Positions 17,601-26,703 are shown, counted from the stretch's first letter. The stretch is 46,501 bases of DNA from CAZYQW01 sp964649825 (GCA_964649825.1 CAZYQW010000115.1:1-46501); one strand, 5' to 3'. A program made the numbers and translations. The notes: generated by a model not told the origin, from the sequence alone.

Positions 17601-18186
17601 TGCGGATCTCCACGATGCGAGACACGATCGTTTGAATGGTCGACCCGTCCGGTGACCTCATCTGGACGCCAACGCGAATCGTCAGGGTGCGGCCATCGCA
17701 CACGAACGCGAGCGGTGAGACGTTCCGGGCCAGAGTCTCGGCGGCCTGGCCCGGACGCTGGATGACCAGGTCTCGTCCGTCGACCACTCCGTCGCGGTCG
17801 TCGTCGACGCCGTTCTGCGGATCGCCGGCGCCCTCCTCCGTCGACATGACGTAGGGGTCGGTGAGCGCCGGGAGCGAGGACGCGTCCGGCCCTTGGTAGG
17901 CGAAGGTCCTGTACGACAAGTTCTCCATGACGACGCCGTCCATGACCGGCTGGGGCGTCTCGAATCCGGCGGGAATCGTCGACATCTCGGCGAGGCTTGC
18001 CGTGCGTACGCAGCGCACGAGGCGTTCCAGGCATCGGTCCGCCCGGCGCTGGCACTCGAGGCGCGCGGCATTGATCTTCATCGAGCTCGACGACGCGGTA
18101 CTGACGCCCGCCACGCCGAGCCCGATGATTCCGAAGCAGACCAGGGACATCATCACTTCGACGAGCGAGAAGCCTCGAGTCTTCAT
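17593..18186 (-). CDS. PilW/GspJ-like prepilin
   Basis: 197 residues. Type III signal: MKTRG/FSLVEVMMSLVCFGIIGLG, with Gly at -1, Phe at +1 and Glu at +5, followed by a hydrophobic helix, the substrate pattern of prepilin peptidase. The C-terminal globular part carries NGVDDDRDGVVDGRD, a calcium-loop-like DxDxDG motif, and ends in a beta-rich segment. The size and its place between PilV-like and PilX-like genes suggest PilW or GspJ. It starts 3 bases after the stop of the preceding prepilin gene and overlaps the next one, so the three genes form one operon. Confidence 0.82.
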   Translation of the reverse strand: MKTRGFSLVEVMMSLVCFGIIGLGVAGVSTASSSSMKINAARLECQRRADRCLERLVRCVRTASLAEMSTIPAGFETPQPVMDGVVMENLSYRTFAYQGPDASSLPALTDPYVMSTEEGAGDPQNGVDDDRDGVVDGRDLVIQRPGQAAETLARNVSPLAFVCDGRTLTIRVGVQMRSPDGSTIQTIVSRIVEIRND

Positions 18187-18189
18187 CGG

Positions 18190-18696
18190 TCAGTCTCCTT
18201 CGTAGCCGAGGCGGTTGGCGACCAGCATGCTCTCGGAGCGGTTTCGGTTCCCTCCGACTCCGTACCACGTCGCGTCGACGGATACGCGGACCGCATCCAT
18301 GGGAGCAACGGCGTCGCTCATGCGACGAACGGACACGCGGAGGATCGGCGCGTCCGGCTCGCCCGCGGCGAAGCACAGGTCCTGCTCGCCGTTCCCGTCG
18401 GCGTCGAGGATGAACGATTCCGTGTACTCTTCCTGGCCCGCGTCGAGCGCCTCCATCGCGCCGTCGTGAAAACCACTGGCGCTGTAGAGCTGACCACGTG
18501 CCCAATCGAGCCGGCTCACCATGCCGGACAAGACGGCGCTCTCTTCCTGTCCCCGCTTTCGAATGAGCGTCGCCGAGGTAGTCGCGCTGGTCACCGCCAC
18601 CAGGCTGACCACCATCACGACCATCGTGACCATCACCTCGACCAGCGAGAAGCCCCGACGATGGCGGTCCACCGACGTACGATACCGATGATTCAT
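18190..18696 (-). CDS. PilV/GspI-like prepilin
   Basis: 168 residues from ATG 18696 (a longer N-terminal extension lacks family character). Leader MNHRYRTSVDRHRRG then FSLVEVMVTMVVMVVSLVAV: canonical Gly/Phe prepilin peptidase site with Glu at +5. The globular domain includes LDADGNGEQD, again a DxDxNG acidic loop. It is first in the minor-pilin operon 18696-15814. The 132-base gap to the upstream polyferredoxin gene (18697-18828) should hold the promoter; a TGGCAC box is present at 18759-18754 but lacks a matching -12 element. Confidence 0.8.
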   Translation of the reverse strand: MNHRYRTSVDRHRRGFSLVEVMVTMVVMVVSLVAVTSATTSATLIRKRGQEESAVLSGMVSRLDWARGQLYSASGFHDGAMEALDAGQEEYTESFILDADGNGEQDLCFAAGEPDAPILRVSVRRMSDAVAPMDAVRVSVDATWYGVGGNRNRSESMLVANRLGYEGD

Positions 18697-18828
18697 GGCT
18701 CGAAAGCTGCCTCGAACCCAGATCGACGCGGGTCGAAGCCGGGTTCGGCCGTTGTGCCACTCGCTTTCCAACGCAATAGATCGGCAGAACGGGCGCGTTC
18801 ATTCTGCCGATTCCGTTGGCCCCGCGAT

Positions 18829-21147
18829 TCAGCCGCGCTTCTCCTCCCGCATCAGGACCGGCGACGCCGGAAGGCGATCGAACTTCGCCTCTCCGCTCCG
18901 GGGGTCGATCTCGCCAAAGCGCAATACGCCGGTCGGACAGCTCTGGACGCATGCCGAACACCGGACGCACTGCGGGTCCTCCATCGGCTGTCCCTTGTTC
19001 GCGAAGTTCATGACGTCGATGCCCTGGTGGCAGACCGACGTGCACACGTTGCAGGAGATGCACTTCTTCTTGTCCGCGAAGATCCGGAACCGCGAGAAGC
19101 GCGCGTAGACGTGCATGAGCGCGGCGAGAGGACAGGCGAAGCGGCACCAGACGCGGCCGCTGAAGTGGAAGTAGAGCGCGGCTCCGAGAATGCCGGCCAG
19201 GAGGACGTCGACCGCCCAGTAGTAGTTCGTCTGGACGCCGGCCACCGTGTATCCCGAGAGCAGCCCCGAGAACAGCCGCTCGGCGAGAGAGCCCGGCCAG
19301 ATCCACCCGGCGACGCGGAGCCCGAAGAGGCCGAGGCAGACGATCAGCAGCACCTGGCCGACGAGGTTGAGCCGGTTCCAGAACGGGCCGTGCGGCATCT
19401 TCTGCCGGTGCGCGTCTCCGAGCGTCTCCGCGAGCGCGCCGCACGAGCAGACCCAGCCGCAGTACGCCCCCTTGCCGAACTTCAGCACGAGCAACGGAAT
19501 GATGACGGCGGTCTGGACGAGGCTCAGGATCAGCCAGCCCCACAGCGGCTGCCACGTGAACAGGTTCCAAATGAAGAGCGGCCACGCGAGGACGAACCCG
19601 AACGCGCGCCAGTACTCGCGGCTCCCACCGGAGTCGGGGAAGAACGAATCGGCGAACGTGCGGCCCAGCCCGTCGTCGAACCAGCCGGCGTGTCCCATCC
19701 ACGGGAGGAGGAAGTAGGGCAGCACGAAGAGCGGAACGACCTGGAACGCGGCCAGCGTCCACGTCTGCCGGCGGACGTACGGGGTACGGCGGCGGCGGAC
19801 GCGGCGGAACCCGAACGCGACGACGGCGAGGCAGTAGGCGAGCGAGTAGTAGAAGCCGGGTTGGCCGAGCGCGTCGGCGAGCGTCGGCCAGTCGCCGAGC
19901 TTCGACTTCAAGCCGTACGGGAACCAGGCGTGTTCCTGGAACGTCGCGTTCAGCGTCCCGCCCGCCTTCCAGTTGTAGATGAAGATGCAGGCGAGGAGCA
20001 TCGCGGCCAGGCCGATCCACGTGCGGGCCCGCCACTCGCCGCGGATCGCCACGCCGGAGCGGCGGAAGAAGTCGAGGGGCGGCTCGCGGCCGATCATGGC
20101 GAAGACCGCGTCGTTCGGGATCTTCTTCTCGACGCCGTCCTCGTCCTCGATCGTCGCTTCGTCGGCGGCGATCGACGTCACCCGGCTCGACATCATGAGC
20201 TCGATCGACCCGGCCTTTCGATGCGCGCCGAGGAACGCGCCGGAGGACGTCGTCACGCGCTCGGAGGTCGGGCGCTCGATCGCGACGTCCGCCATCGGAT
20301 CCGCGACGAGCGCGGCCAGCTTCTCCACGTTGTCCGGCTTCGGGCGGCTGAACTCGGGCTTTCGGTAGGAGAGCGTGACCCGCGCGCCGCCCTGCGCGAG
20401 CGCGATCGCCGTCTCGAGCGCGCTGTCGCCGCCGCCGACGACGAGGACGTCCCGGTCAGCGAAGTCCTTCGGATCGTGGAGCCGATTGGCGACCTTGTCG
20501 CGCTCCTCTCCTGGCACGCCGAGCCGGCGAAAGTTCCCCGACCGGCCGATCGCGACCACGACCCGCCGCGCGAGCCTCGGAGTGCCACCGGCGACGACGA
20601 TCTCGAACCGGCCGTCGCTCTTCCTCACGCGTTCGACACGCGCGGCGACCGGCGCCACGCCGCGCTCGAGCGTCTGCGCCCGGAGCTCGTCGAGGAGCGA
20701 CTCCTTCACGTCCGCGGCCTCGCTGAACTGGAGCTCGCCGGCCGGCGTCATCTCGGTCGGATACGTATAGATCGGCTTCCGCCGCGGGAAGTTGACGATC
20801 GTGGAGAACGGCTCGGACGCCTCGAGCAGCAGGAAAGAGAGCCCGAGCCGTCTCGCCTCGAGCGCCGCCGCCATCCCCGAGACCCCTCCGCCGACGATCG
20901 CCACGTCGACGACCTCGCGACCGCCGGGAACGCCGCGGTCGCTCTCCAGCTCCTTCGCGATCGCGGCCGCCGCGCGCGCGCCCGAGTCGGCCGAGAGCTT
21001 CAGGAGCGGGATCCCGGTCAGGTCGCCGACCACGTAGAGGCCCGGCACGTTGGTCGAGAAGTCCTCACGGACGTCGGGGAGCTTCTCGATCGTCCCCGCC
21101 GGCCACCGCGTGTGGAGCCAGCGCACGTACCGTGAGATCGGATTCAT
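18829..21147 (-). CDS. YpdA-like flavin reductase fused to a NosR-like polyferredoxin
   Basis: 772 residues from ATG 21147. Residues 1-70 resemble the C-terminal FAD-binding strand of thioredoxin-reductase-like proteins (VPGLYVVGDLTG at 34-45), but here it comes first. Then come an FAD-binding Rossmann motif VAIVGGGVSGMAAALEARR (82-100), a YpdA-like segment PIYTYPTEM (125-133), a second NAD(P)-binding motif VLVVGGGDSALETAIALAQGG (234-254), a transmembrane block from about 377 with CGWVCSC (563-569) and CRFACP (668-673), and two 4Fe-4S motifs with cysteines at 696/699/702/706 and 727/730/733/737. No CxxC redox pair is visible in the reductase part. It should pass electrons from NAD(P)H via FAD to membrane iron-sulfur clusters; the acceptor is unknown. 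Confidence 0.88.
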   Translation of the reverse strand: MNPISRYVRWLHTRWPAGTIEKLPDVREDFSTNVPGLYVVGDLTGIPLLKLSADSGARAAAAIAKELESDRGVPGGREVVDVAIVGGGVSGMAAALEARRLGLSFLLLEASEPFSTIVNFPRRKPIYTYPTEMTPAGELQFSEAADVKESLLDELRAQTLERGVAPVAARVERVRKSDGRFEIVVAGGTPRLARRVVVAIGRSGNFRRLGVPGEERDKVANRLHDPKDFADRDVLVVGGGDSALETAIALAQGGARVTLSYRKPEFSRPKPDNVEKLAALVADPMADVAIERPTSERVTTSSGAFLGAHRKAGSIELMMSSRVTSIAADEATIEDEDGVEKKIPNDAVFAMIGREPPLDFFRRSGVAIRGEWRARTWIGLAAMLLACIFIYNWKAGGTLNATFQEHAWFPYGLKSKLGDWPTLADALGQPGFYYSLAYCLAVVAFGFRRVRRRRTPYVRRQTWTLAAFQVVPLFVLPYFLLPWMGHAGWFDDGLGRTFADSFFPDSGGSREYWRAFGFVLAWPLFIWNLFTWQPLWGWLILSLVQTAVIIPLLVLKFGKGAYCGWVCSCGALAETLGDAHRQKMPHGPFWNRLNLVGQVLLIVCLGLFGLRVAGWIWPGSLAERLFSGLLSGYTVAGVQTNYYWAVDVLLAGILGAALYFHFSGRVWCRFACPLAALMHVYARFSRFRIFADKKKCISCNVCTSVCHQGIDVMNFANKGQPMEDPQCVRCSACVQSCPTGVLRFGEIDPRSGEAKFDRLPASPVLMREEKRG

Positions 21148-21407
21148 CGAGGTCCTTCGGTTCCACGCGGGAAGACGGCACGCGCCTTCGATGCCGTCCG
21201 CCGCCCCGCCGTTTCGCGATCCGTGGCGGAACTCGTCGATGCTCGCGATCCGAGCGTACCCGACGGCGCAGAAGAGATCCCGGAACCGCTCGCCACGAAG
21301 CGGAGCGCCGGGTTCGACCACCCGAGGCGCGCCTCGGCTCCGAACCGGGACGCACGTCGCAACCCATCCCGCCCCGCCTCAAATGAGGCAGCGCCACCGC
21401 AAAACCG

Positions 21408-22796
21408 TCAGCCGGCGTCGTACTCGCCCCGCTCGATCCGGTACTTCCGGATCCGGTACTGCAGCGTCTTGTAGGTGATTCCGACCGCCCGCGCGGCCGG
21501 GCCCAGGCTGCCCCGTGAACGGCGCAGCGCCTGGACGATCAGGTGGCGCTCGAGGTCGTCGAGGCGGACGCCCTCGGCGGGGAGCTCGAAGCGACCGGCC
21601 GCGCCTCCGTCGGCCGGCGGGCCGTCGCGGATCGCGGGCGGGAGGTCCGCGGCGCCGATCACGCCACCGCGGCTCAGCACGACCATGCGCTCGACGACGT
21701 TCTGCAGCTCGCGCACGTTGCCCGGCCACGGATACTGGACGCAGCGCTCGACCGCTTCGCTCGACATCTCGATCGCCTCGCGCCCGAACCGTCTCGCGGC
21801 GGCGCGCGTCAAGTGCTCGATCAGGAGCGGGACGTCCTCGGCTCGGTCGCGCAGCGGCGGCAGCACGATCGGGACGACGTTCAGGCGGTAGAAGAGATCC
21901 TCGCGGAACGTCCTCCTCTGGATCGCCTCCTCGAGGTCGTCGCTCGTCGCGGCGAGGATGCGCACGTCGATCGACGTCGCCGCCGTCGCGCCGAGCCGTT
22001 TCACCTCGCGCTCCTGGATCGCGCGCAGGAGCTTCGCCTGCAGGTCGATCCGCATCGCGCCGATCTCGTCGAGCAGGAGCGTGCCGCCGTTCGCCTGCTC
22101 GAAGCAGCCGGCGCGCGTGCGGTCGGCCCCGGTGAACGCGCCCCGCTCGTGACCGAAGAACTCGCTCTCGAGCAGCGGTTCCGGCACCGCGGCGCAGTTC
22201 AACGCGACGAACGCGCCGGCCGCCCGGCGGCTCTGCGCGTGGATCGCGCGCGCGACCAGCTCCTTTCCGGTCCCGCTCTCGCCGGTGATCAGGACCGACA
22301 CGTCGGTGTCGGCGACGCGATCGATCAGCGAGTAGACCTCCTGCATCGGCGGCGACGCGCCGACGATGCCGCCGACGCGGAACCGATCGGCGAGCGCGCT
22401 GCGCAGCTCCTTCACTTCCGCCTCGAGGCGGCGGCCCTTCAACACCTTCTCGATGACGACGAGCAGCTCATCCTTGTCGAACGGCTTGGTCAGGTAGTCG
22501 GCCGCGCCCCGCTTCATCGCCTCGACGGCCGACGACACGGAGCCGTACGCGGTCATCAACACGACCGGCGGCGCGTCGACGCGGCCGCGCACGCGGCGCA
22601 GCAGCTCGAGGCCGTCCATCTCCGGCATCCGCTGGTCCGAGAGGACGAGGTCGACTCCGTCCTGCTCCATCGCGGCGAGGGCCTCGACGCCGGTGCCGGC
22701 AACCGCGACGCCGTAGCCGGCGCGCTCGAGGATCCCCTTCAGCATCTCGCGCTGGGTCGCCTCGTCATCGACGACGAGGAGCCGATGTCCGGTCAC
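21408..22796 (-). CDS. NtrC-family sigma-54 response regulator
   Basis: 462 residues. Receiver domain 1-120 with phospho-acceptor Asp54 (VLSDQRMPEMDG) and Lys104; AAA+ domain about 143-380 with Walker A GESGTGKE at 172-179, GAFTGA at 219-224 and Walker B TLLLDEIGA around 239-247; Fis-type helix-turn-helix at the C-terminus (DLERHLIVQALRRSRGSLGPAARAVGITYKTL region). Phosphorylated hexamers remodel RNA polymerase-sigma-54 at -24/-12 promoters. The start is a GTG overlapping the kinase TGA (GTGA), so kinase and regulator are coupled. The 260 bases downstream (21148-21407) hold no gene; a 5-bp hairpin GCCTC-AAAT-GAGGC at 21376-21389 is too weak to call a terminator. Confidence 0.93.
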   Translation of the reverse strand: MTGHRLLVVDDEATQREMLKGILERAGYGVAVAGTGVEALAAMEQDGVDLVLSDQRMPEMDGLELLRRVRGRVDAPPVVLMTAYGSVSSAVEAMKRGAADYLTKPFDKDELLVVIEKVLKGRRLEAEVKELRSALADRFRVGGIVGASPPMQEVYSLIDRVADTDVSVLITGESGTGKELVARAIHAQSRRAAGAFVALNCAAVPEPLLESEFFGHERGAFTGADRTRAGCFEQANGGTLLLDEIGAMRIDLQAKLLRAIQEREVKRLGATAATSIDVRILAATSDDLEEAIQRRTFREDLFYRLNVVPIVLPPLRDRAEDVPLLIEHLTRAAARRFGREAIEMSSEAVERCVQYPWPGNVRELQNVVERMVVLSRGGVIGAADLPPAIRDGPPADGGAAGRFELPAEGVRLDDLERHLIVQALRRSRGSLGPAARAVGITYKTLQYRIRKYRIERGEYDAG

Positions 22797-24568
22797 GTCG
22801 GTTCCTTCGGCGCGGCCGGGAACTCCAGGCGGAACCGCGTCCCCTCGCCCGCGCGCGTGTGAAGGTGGACCCGGCCGCCGTGCTCCTCGACCACGACCTG
22901 GTGCACCATCGCGAGGCCGAGGCCGTGGCCGTTCTCGCGCGTGGTGAAGCCGAAGTCGAACACGCGATCCTGATCGTCCTCCGGGATGCCGACGCCGGTG
23001 TCCTCGACCTCCACGAACGGGCGATCGCCGTCCATCCCCGCGCGGAGCACGACGCGGCCGCCGTTCGGCATCGCCTCGAAGCTGTTCAGGACCAGGTTCA
23101 GGAGCGACGACTTCAGCGACTCCTCGCTGGCGTCGATCGGCGGCGCCGGCGCGGCCTCGACGTCGATCGTGACGCGGCGGCGCTCGGCCTCCTTCATCAC
23201 GAGCTGGGCCGTCTCCTTCAAGACTTCCGCGAGAACGACGGGCTGCCGGAGCCCCCGCTCGCTGCGCGCGAACCGCAAGAAAGTGCCGACGAGGCGGTCG
23301 AGGCGCCGCACTTCCTCGCGGATCAGGCCGACCGAGCGGTCGAACTCGACCTGCTGCGGCGCGCCCTCGGGGCGCGCGGTGTCGATGAGGTGCTGGAGGG
23401 TCAGGTTGATCGACTGCAGCGGGTTGCGGACGTCGTGCGCCACGCCCGCCGCGAGCCGGCCGAGAGCCGACAGCTTCTCCTTGCGCACCATCTCCCGCGC
23501 CCGTTCGCGCGCGGCGCGCAGCCGGCGCGTCATGGCGTTGAACGCGAGGCCGAGCCGCCCCATCTCGTCGTTCCCCTTCGCCACGACCTTGACGTCGACG
23601 TCGCCCGACGAGAGCCGCTTGAACCCGGCGTCGAGCTGGTGAAGCGGGCGGAGGAAGCGTCGCGCCAGCCCGGCCGAGAGGATCGTCCCGAACGCGAAGA
23701 CGCCGAGGAACAGGAACAGCGTCCGCTTGCGGATCTTGTCGAAGATCGCCTGATAGTTCGTGGTCGGCACGTTGAAGACGACGTCCTCGCGCACCGAGAT
23801 CTGGTACGGCTCACCGTCCGCGGGAGGCACGACGGGCGGCAGGAAGAGGTCGACGTGGCCGCCGAGTGCGTCGCGGTCGGACTCGTCGCCGCCCGGTGGT
23901 GGAACGGCGCTGTGCGTCGCGGCCGAGCTGGGCCGCACCCGGATCATCGGAATGCGCGCCTTGACCTCGCCCTGGTCCGCCTCTGTCTGGACCCAGTCGG
24001 CCACGACCAGCAGGGTTCCCGCTTCCGGCGCGCCGTCGGGCGGCGCGTCCGTGCTCAGCGCGGCCACCCACTCCTCGACGTGCTTTTGGCAGTCCGTTCC
24101 CGCCGGGACCGGGCCGTTGCCGAGCGGGTGCCACATCCCGCCCGCCGCGTCGCGGGTACCGAACACGACGAAGACCTCGTTCGCCTCGCGGTTCGCCGCC
24201 GCGTCGCCCCCCTCGGTCGCGAGCGCCGCGATCTCCTCCTGGACCAACCGCGCCCGGCGCTCGACGCCGGCCGCCGCCTCCGAGCCCTCCACGCGGGTCA
24301 CGAAACGGAACGACTTGCGGAGGTGCATCTCGCCCGGCGGCCCGGGCGTCTCCGCCTTCGTTCCGGTCTCGGTCGGGGTCTGCGACGCGTCGGGGCCGTT
24401 GCGATCCGGACGCGCCACGAACGCGGACAGAGTCTTGGCGCCGACCGTCGACACGGTCGCCTGGAGCTCCTTCATGATCGCTTCCTGCGACGCGCCGAGC
24501 AGGAACCCGAATGCCGCGAGCGACGCGAAGAGCACGACGCTCATCAGGGCGATCAGTCGAATGGTCAT
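22793..24568 (-). CDS. Membrane sensor histidine kinase (NtrB/AtoS-like), partner of the NtrC-type regulator
   Basis: 591 residues from ATG 24568, which has a GGGAGCC ribosome binding site. TM1 5-25, extracytoplasmic domain 26-280 (Pro/Ala-rich stretches, no recognised ligand fold), TM2 about 282-302, HAMP 302-355, HisKA with phospho-acceptor His378 in GVAHDVRNPLQ, a poorly conserved N-box region, then the ATPase core with VEVEDTGVGIPEDD and GHGLGLAMVHQVV. It is the membrane kinase for the coupled sigma-54 regulator. A -24/-12 promoter lies immediately upstream, consistent with sigma-54-dependent self-activation. Confidence 0.92.
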   Translation of the reverse strand: MTIRLIALMSVVLFASLAAFGFLLGASQEAIMKELQATVSTVGAKTLSAFVARPDRNGPDASQTPTETGTKAETPGPPGEMHLRKSFRFVTRVEGSEAAAGVERRARLVQEEIAALATEGGDAAANREANEVFVVFGTRDAAGGMWHPLGNGPVPAGTDCQKHVEEWVAALSTDAPPDGAPEAGTLLVVADWVQTEADQGEVKARIPMIRVRPSSAATHSAVPPPGGDESDRDALGGHVDLFLPPVVPPADGEPYQISVREDVVFNVPTTNYQAIFDKIRKRTLFLFLGVFAFGTILSAGLARRFLRPLHQLDAGFKRLSSGDVDVKVVAKGNDEMGRLGLAFNAMTRRLRAARERAREMVRKEKLSALGRLAAGVAHDVRNPLQSINLTLQHLIDTARPEGAPQQVEFDRSVGLIREEVRRLDRLVGTFLRFARSERGLRQPVVLAEVLKETAQLVMKEAERRRVTIDVEAAPAPPIDASEESLKSSLLNLVLNSFEAMPNGGRVVLRAGMDGDRPFVEVEDTGVGIPEDDQDRVFDFGFTTRENGHGLGLAMVHQVVVEEHGGRVHLHTRAGEGTRFRLEFPAAPKEPT

Positions 24569-24602
24569 GGTCGGCTCCCGGGGAATCGGTCGGGAGCGAT
24601 TA

Positions 24603-24620
24603 TTGCACACGGCGTGCCGA
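24603..24620 (-). promoter_or_regulatory. Sigma-54 (-24/-12) promoter of the kinase-regulator operon
   Basis: The minus strand reads CGGCACGCCGTGTGCA (24619-24604): the invariant GG (24618-24617) and GC (24606-24605) are separated by exactly 10 bases, and the match to TGGCACG-N4-TTGCA is 10 of 12 specified positions. The predicted start near 24593 leaves a leader of about 25 bases before the ATG at 24568. Confidence 0.65.
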
Positions 24621-24655
24621 GATGCAGGGAACAGCCCGGCCTTCTGTCCTATGTC

Positions 24656-25126
24656 CTATGGCAGGAACAGCTCGACGTAGCCGGTGACGTTCTGGACCCG
24701 GATCGTCGCCTGGAACTCGCCCTTCTCGAGCACGATCATCCCCCCGTCATCCGGCGCGCCGGCCGGGTCGAAGAGCACGGCCGCCGCCCCGTCGAAGTCG
24801 GCGGTGATCACGTCGACCCCGTCGCTCGGCCCGCCGAGCTTGCGTACCCACGGCCGCTTCGTCAGCGGCTCGTCCAGCAGGACCCCGGGCGGCGACTCCA
24901 CCTGGTACCGGTCGTTGTCCACGTCGAACAGGATGCGGTGGTTCTGACCGGTCGCGATCGCGCGCGCCTGGACGAACTCGAGGTCCGACGCGAGAACGCG
25001 CGCGTCGGCCGACACCGACTGGTCGTCGAGCGTGTGGGCGGCCGGCAGGACGGTGCCCGCGAGGATGATCCCGACCACGATCACGATCAGGAGCTCGATC
25101 AGCGTGAAAGCGGCGGAGTGGTTCAT
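24656..25126 (-). CDS. GspH/FimT-like prepilin
   Basis: 156 residues. N-terminus MNHSAA/FTLIELLIVIVVGIILAG: a prepilin signal with Phe +1 and Glu +5, but Ala instead of Gly at -1, a tolerated yet uncommon variant. The first third then reads like GspH/FimT (ADARVLASDLEFVQARAIATGQ), and the C-terminal part is beta-rich. The ATG at 25126 overlaps the stop of the histidine kinase gene (ATGA). It is the last gene of the 19-kb pilus operon; 87 bases separate it from the next transcription unit, which has its own promoter. Confidence 0.82.
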   Translation of the reverse strand: MNHSAAFTLIELLIVIVVGIILAGTVLPAAHTLDDQSVSADARVLASDLEFVQARAIATGQNHRILFDVDNDRYQVESPPGVLLDEPLTKRPWVRKLGGPSDGVDVITADFDGAAAVLFDPAGAPDDGGMIVLEKGEFQATIRVQNVTGYVELFLP

Positions 25127-26700
25127 GGGGTCTGCTCGCAATCGACCGGAAGCTCGACCGTGAAGACGCTGCCGACCGCGAGCCTCGACTCGGCCCGCAC
25201 GACGCCGCCGTGCCGCTCCACCGCCTGGCGGACGAGCATGAGCCCCAGCCCGGCGCCCTCCGCCTGCCCGGTGAATTCCTCGTCGCGTTGCGAGAACGGC
25301 TCGAACAGACGGCTCAGCAGCTCAGGGGCGATCCCCTCGCCGCGGTCCGTCACGATCACGCGGACGCGAGCGGGGTTCATGCGCTCGATCGACACGTGGA
25401 CGAACGCCCTGGGCCCGGGCGTGAACTTGACGGCGTTGTCGACGAGCTGCGAGAAGAGGGCGAAGAGCATGTAGCGGGAGCCGCGCACGCGCGCCGCGTT
25501 CGGATCGATCTCGACCTGCACCACGACTTCGCGGTTCGGGCGGCGCCCCCTCACGTCCTCGATGACGTCGTTGACGAGCATCCGGAGATCGACGTCCTGC
25601 ACGATCTGCAATCCCTGGCGGAACTCGACGAACTGGAGCACGCCGTCGACGAGGCGCCGGAGCTCCTCCGCGCCTTCATCGATTCCCTCGAAGGCCTGGC
25701 TCTGCACGTCTTGCCCCGCCGTCGGGTCCCGCGCGAGCGGGAGGAGGCCCATGATCTTCGTGAGCGGCGTCCGGAGCTTGTGCGAGGCGAGCGACAGGAA
25801 GTCGCGCTGCGCGTCCGCCTCGCGCACCTCGCGGGTCACGTCGCGGAGGCAGACCACGCGGATCGCCTCGCCGTCCGCGCCGACCCGCGCGCGGAACATG
25901 CTCACCGCGAGGACGAGCTGCCGCCGCCGATCGCGGCTCTCGGCCATGAAGTCCAGCCGCTCCCGGCCGTCGTCGCGCAGGGAGCTCGGCGGAACGGAGA
26001 GATGAAAGGAGTGCAGCCGCTCGAGCACGTCGTAGCCTTCGGGCTCGCCGTCGGCCACCCCGAGGTAGCGACGCGCCGCCCCGTTCGTGAGGCGCGACCG
26101 CCACCTCCGATCGCTCACGACGATGCCGTCGCCGATCTGCGCCACGACGCGTTCGAGCATCTCGCGCTCGTAGCTCACGGCGCGGTAGTGCTGGAAGTTC
26201 GCCACCGCCACCGCGGTGAGAGCGCAGAGAGCGCCGACGAGCTTGGCGTCGTTCGTCGTGAACCGTTCGTCGACGTCGCGGGCCACGATCAGGACGCCGA
26301 GCGTGCGGCCGCCGGTCTCGAGCGGAGCCGAGAGCAGGTGCATCCGCGAGCCGGACGGATCGTCGAGGTACGTCCGGGCACGCTCCCCGTCGAAGAAGAA
26401 CGGGCGCCCGAGCAGCAGGAACTGCCGCGGCGCCTGCGCGGTCAGCCGCGACCCGAGGCCGCCCCGCTCGCACGCCACGTCGAAACCATCCGGACGGGTG
26501 AAGTAGAGGATCGCGTGCGTCGCCTGGACCGCTTCGAGCACGCGGTTCACGAGGTAGGACGTGATGTCCTCCACCTTGAACAGACCGCCGAGGCTCGAGA
26601 CGGTCTGATAGACGACCGACAACGTCTCGTACGCCTGCACGAGGTCCGTCGAGAGCTTCTCGATCGGATCCTGGAGGTCGATGGGTCCGGCGGTCGTCAT
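25123..26700 (-). CDS. Soluble GAF-PAS histidine kinase
   Basis: 525 residues, no transmembrane segment. An N-terminal helical stretch is followed by GAF (about 40-170: ATHAILYFTRPDGF ... GRTLGVLIVARD), PAS (about 178-292), HisKA with His307 in SLASHKLRTPL, and a HATPase with VIVTDRGEGIAPELL and GAGLGLMLVRQAVERHGG. It would sense a cytoplasmic signal and phosphorylate a receiver; the single-domain receiver at 34947 in the same operon is an obvious candidate. It starts 3 bases after the PilX-like gene stop and overlaps the GspH-like gene. Confidence 0.9.
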   Translation of the reverse strand: MTTAGPIDLQDPIEKLSTDLVQAYETLSVVYQTVSSLGGLFKVEDITSYLVNRVLEAVQATHAILYFTRPDGFDVACERGGLGSRLTAQAPRQFLLLGRPFFFDGERARTYLDDPSGSRMHLLSAPLETGGRTLGVLIVARDVDERFTTNDAKLVGALCALTAVAVANFQHYRAVSYEREMLERVVAQIGDGIVVSDRRWRSRLTNGAARRYLGVADGEPEGYDVLERLHSFHLSVPPSSLRDDGRERLDFMAESRDRRRQLVLAVSMFRARVGADGEAIRVVCLRDVTREVREADAQRDFLSLASHKLRTPLTKIMGLLPLARDPTAGQDVQSQAFEGIDEGAEELRRLVDGVLQFVEFRQGLQIVQDVDLRMLVNDVIEDVRGRRPNREVVVQVEIDPNAARVRGSRYMLFALFSQLVDNAVKFTPGPRAFVHVSIERMNPARVRVIVTDRGEGIAPELLSRLFEPFSQRDEEFTGQAEGAGLGLMLVRQAVERHGGVVRAESRLAVGSVFTVELPVDCEQTP

Positions 26701-26703
26701 CGG

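Noticed and set aside
18745..18759. TGGCAC box upstream of the minor-pilin operon as a sigma-54 promoter
   Set aside because: At 10 bases spacing the -12 dinucleotide is GA, not GC, and the TT is replaced by CC; too weak to call.
18829..21321. A longer polyferredoxin start at 21321
   Set aside because: The additional 58 residues do not resemble the family, while the ATG at 21147 gives a conserved-looking N-terminus (MNPISRYVRWLH).
21200..21340. tRNA-like TPsiC sequence (GGGTTCGACCACCCG) on the plus strand between the NtrC-type regulator and the polyferredoxin gene
   Set aside because: The loop is 6 bases with a 5-bp stem, not the 7-base T-loop, and I find no matching acceptor or anticodon arm; it does not fold as a tRNA.
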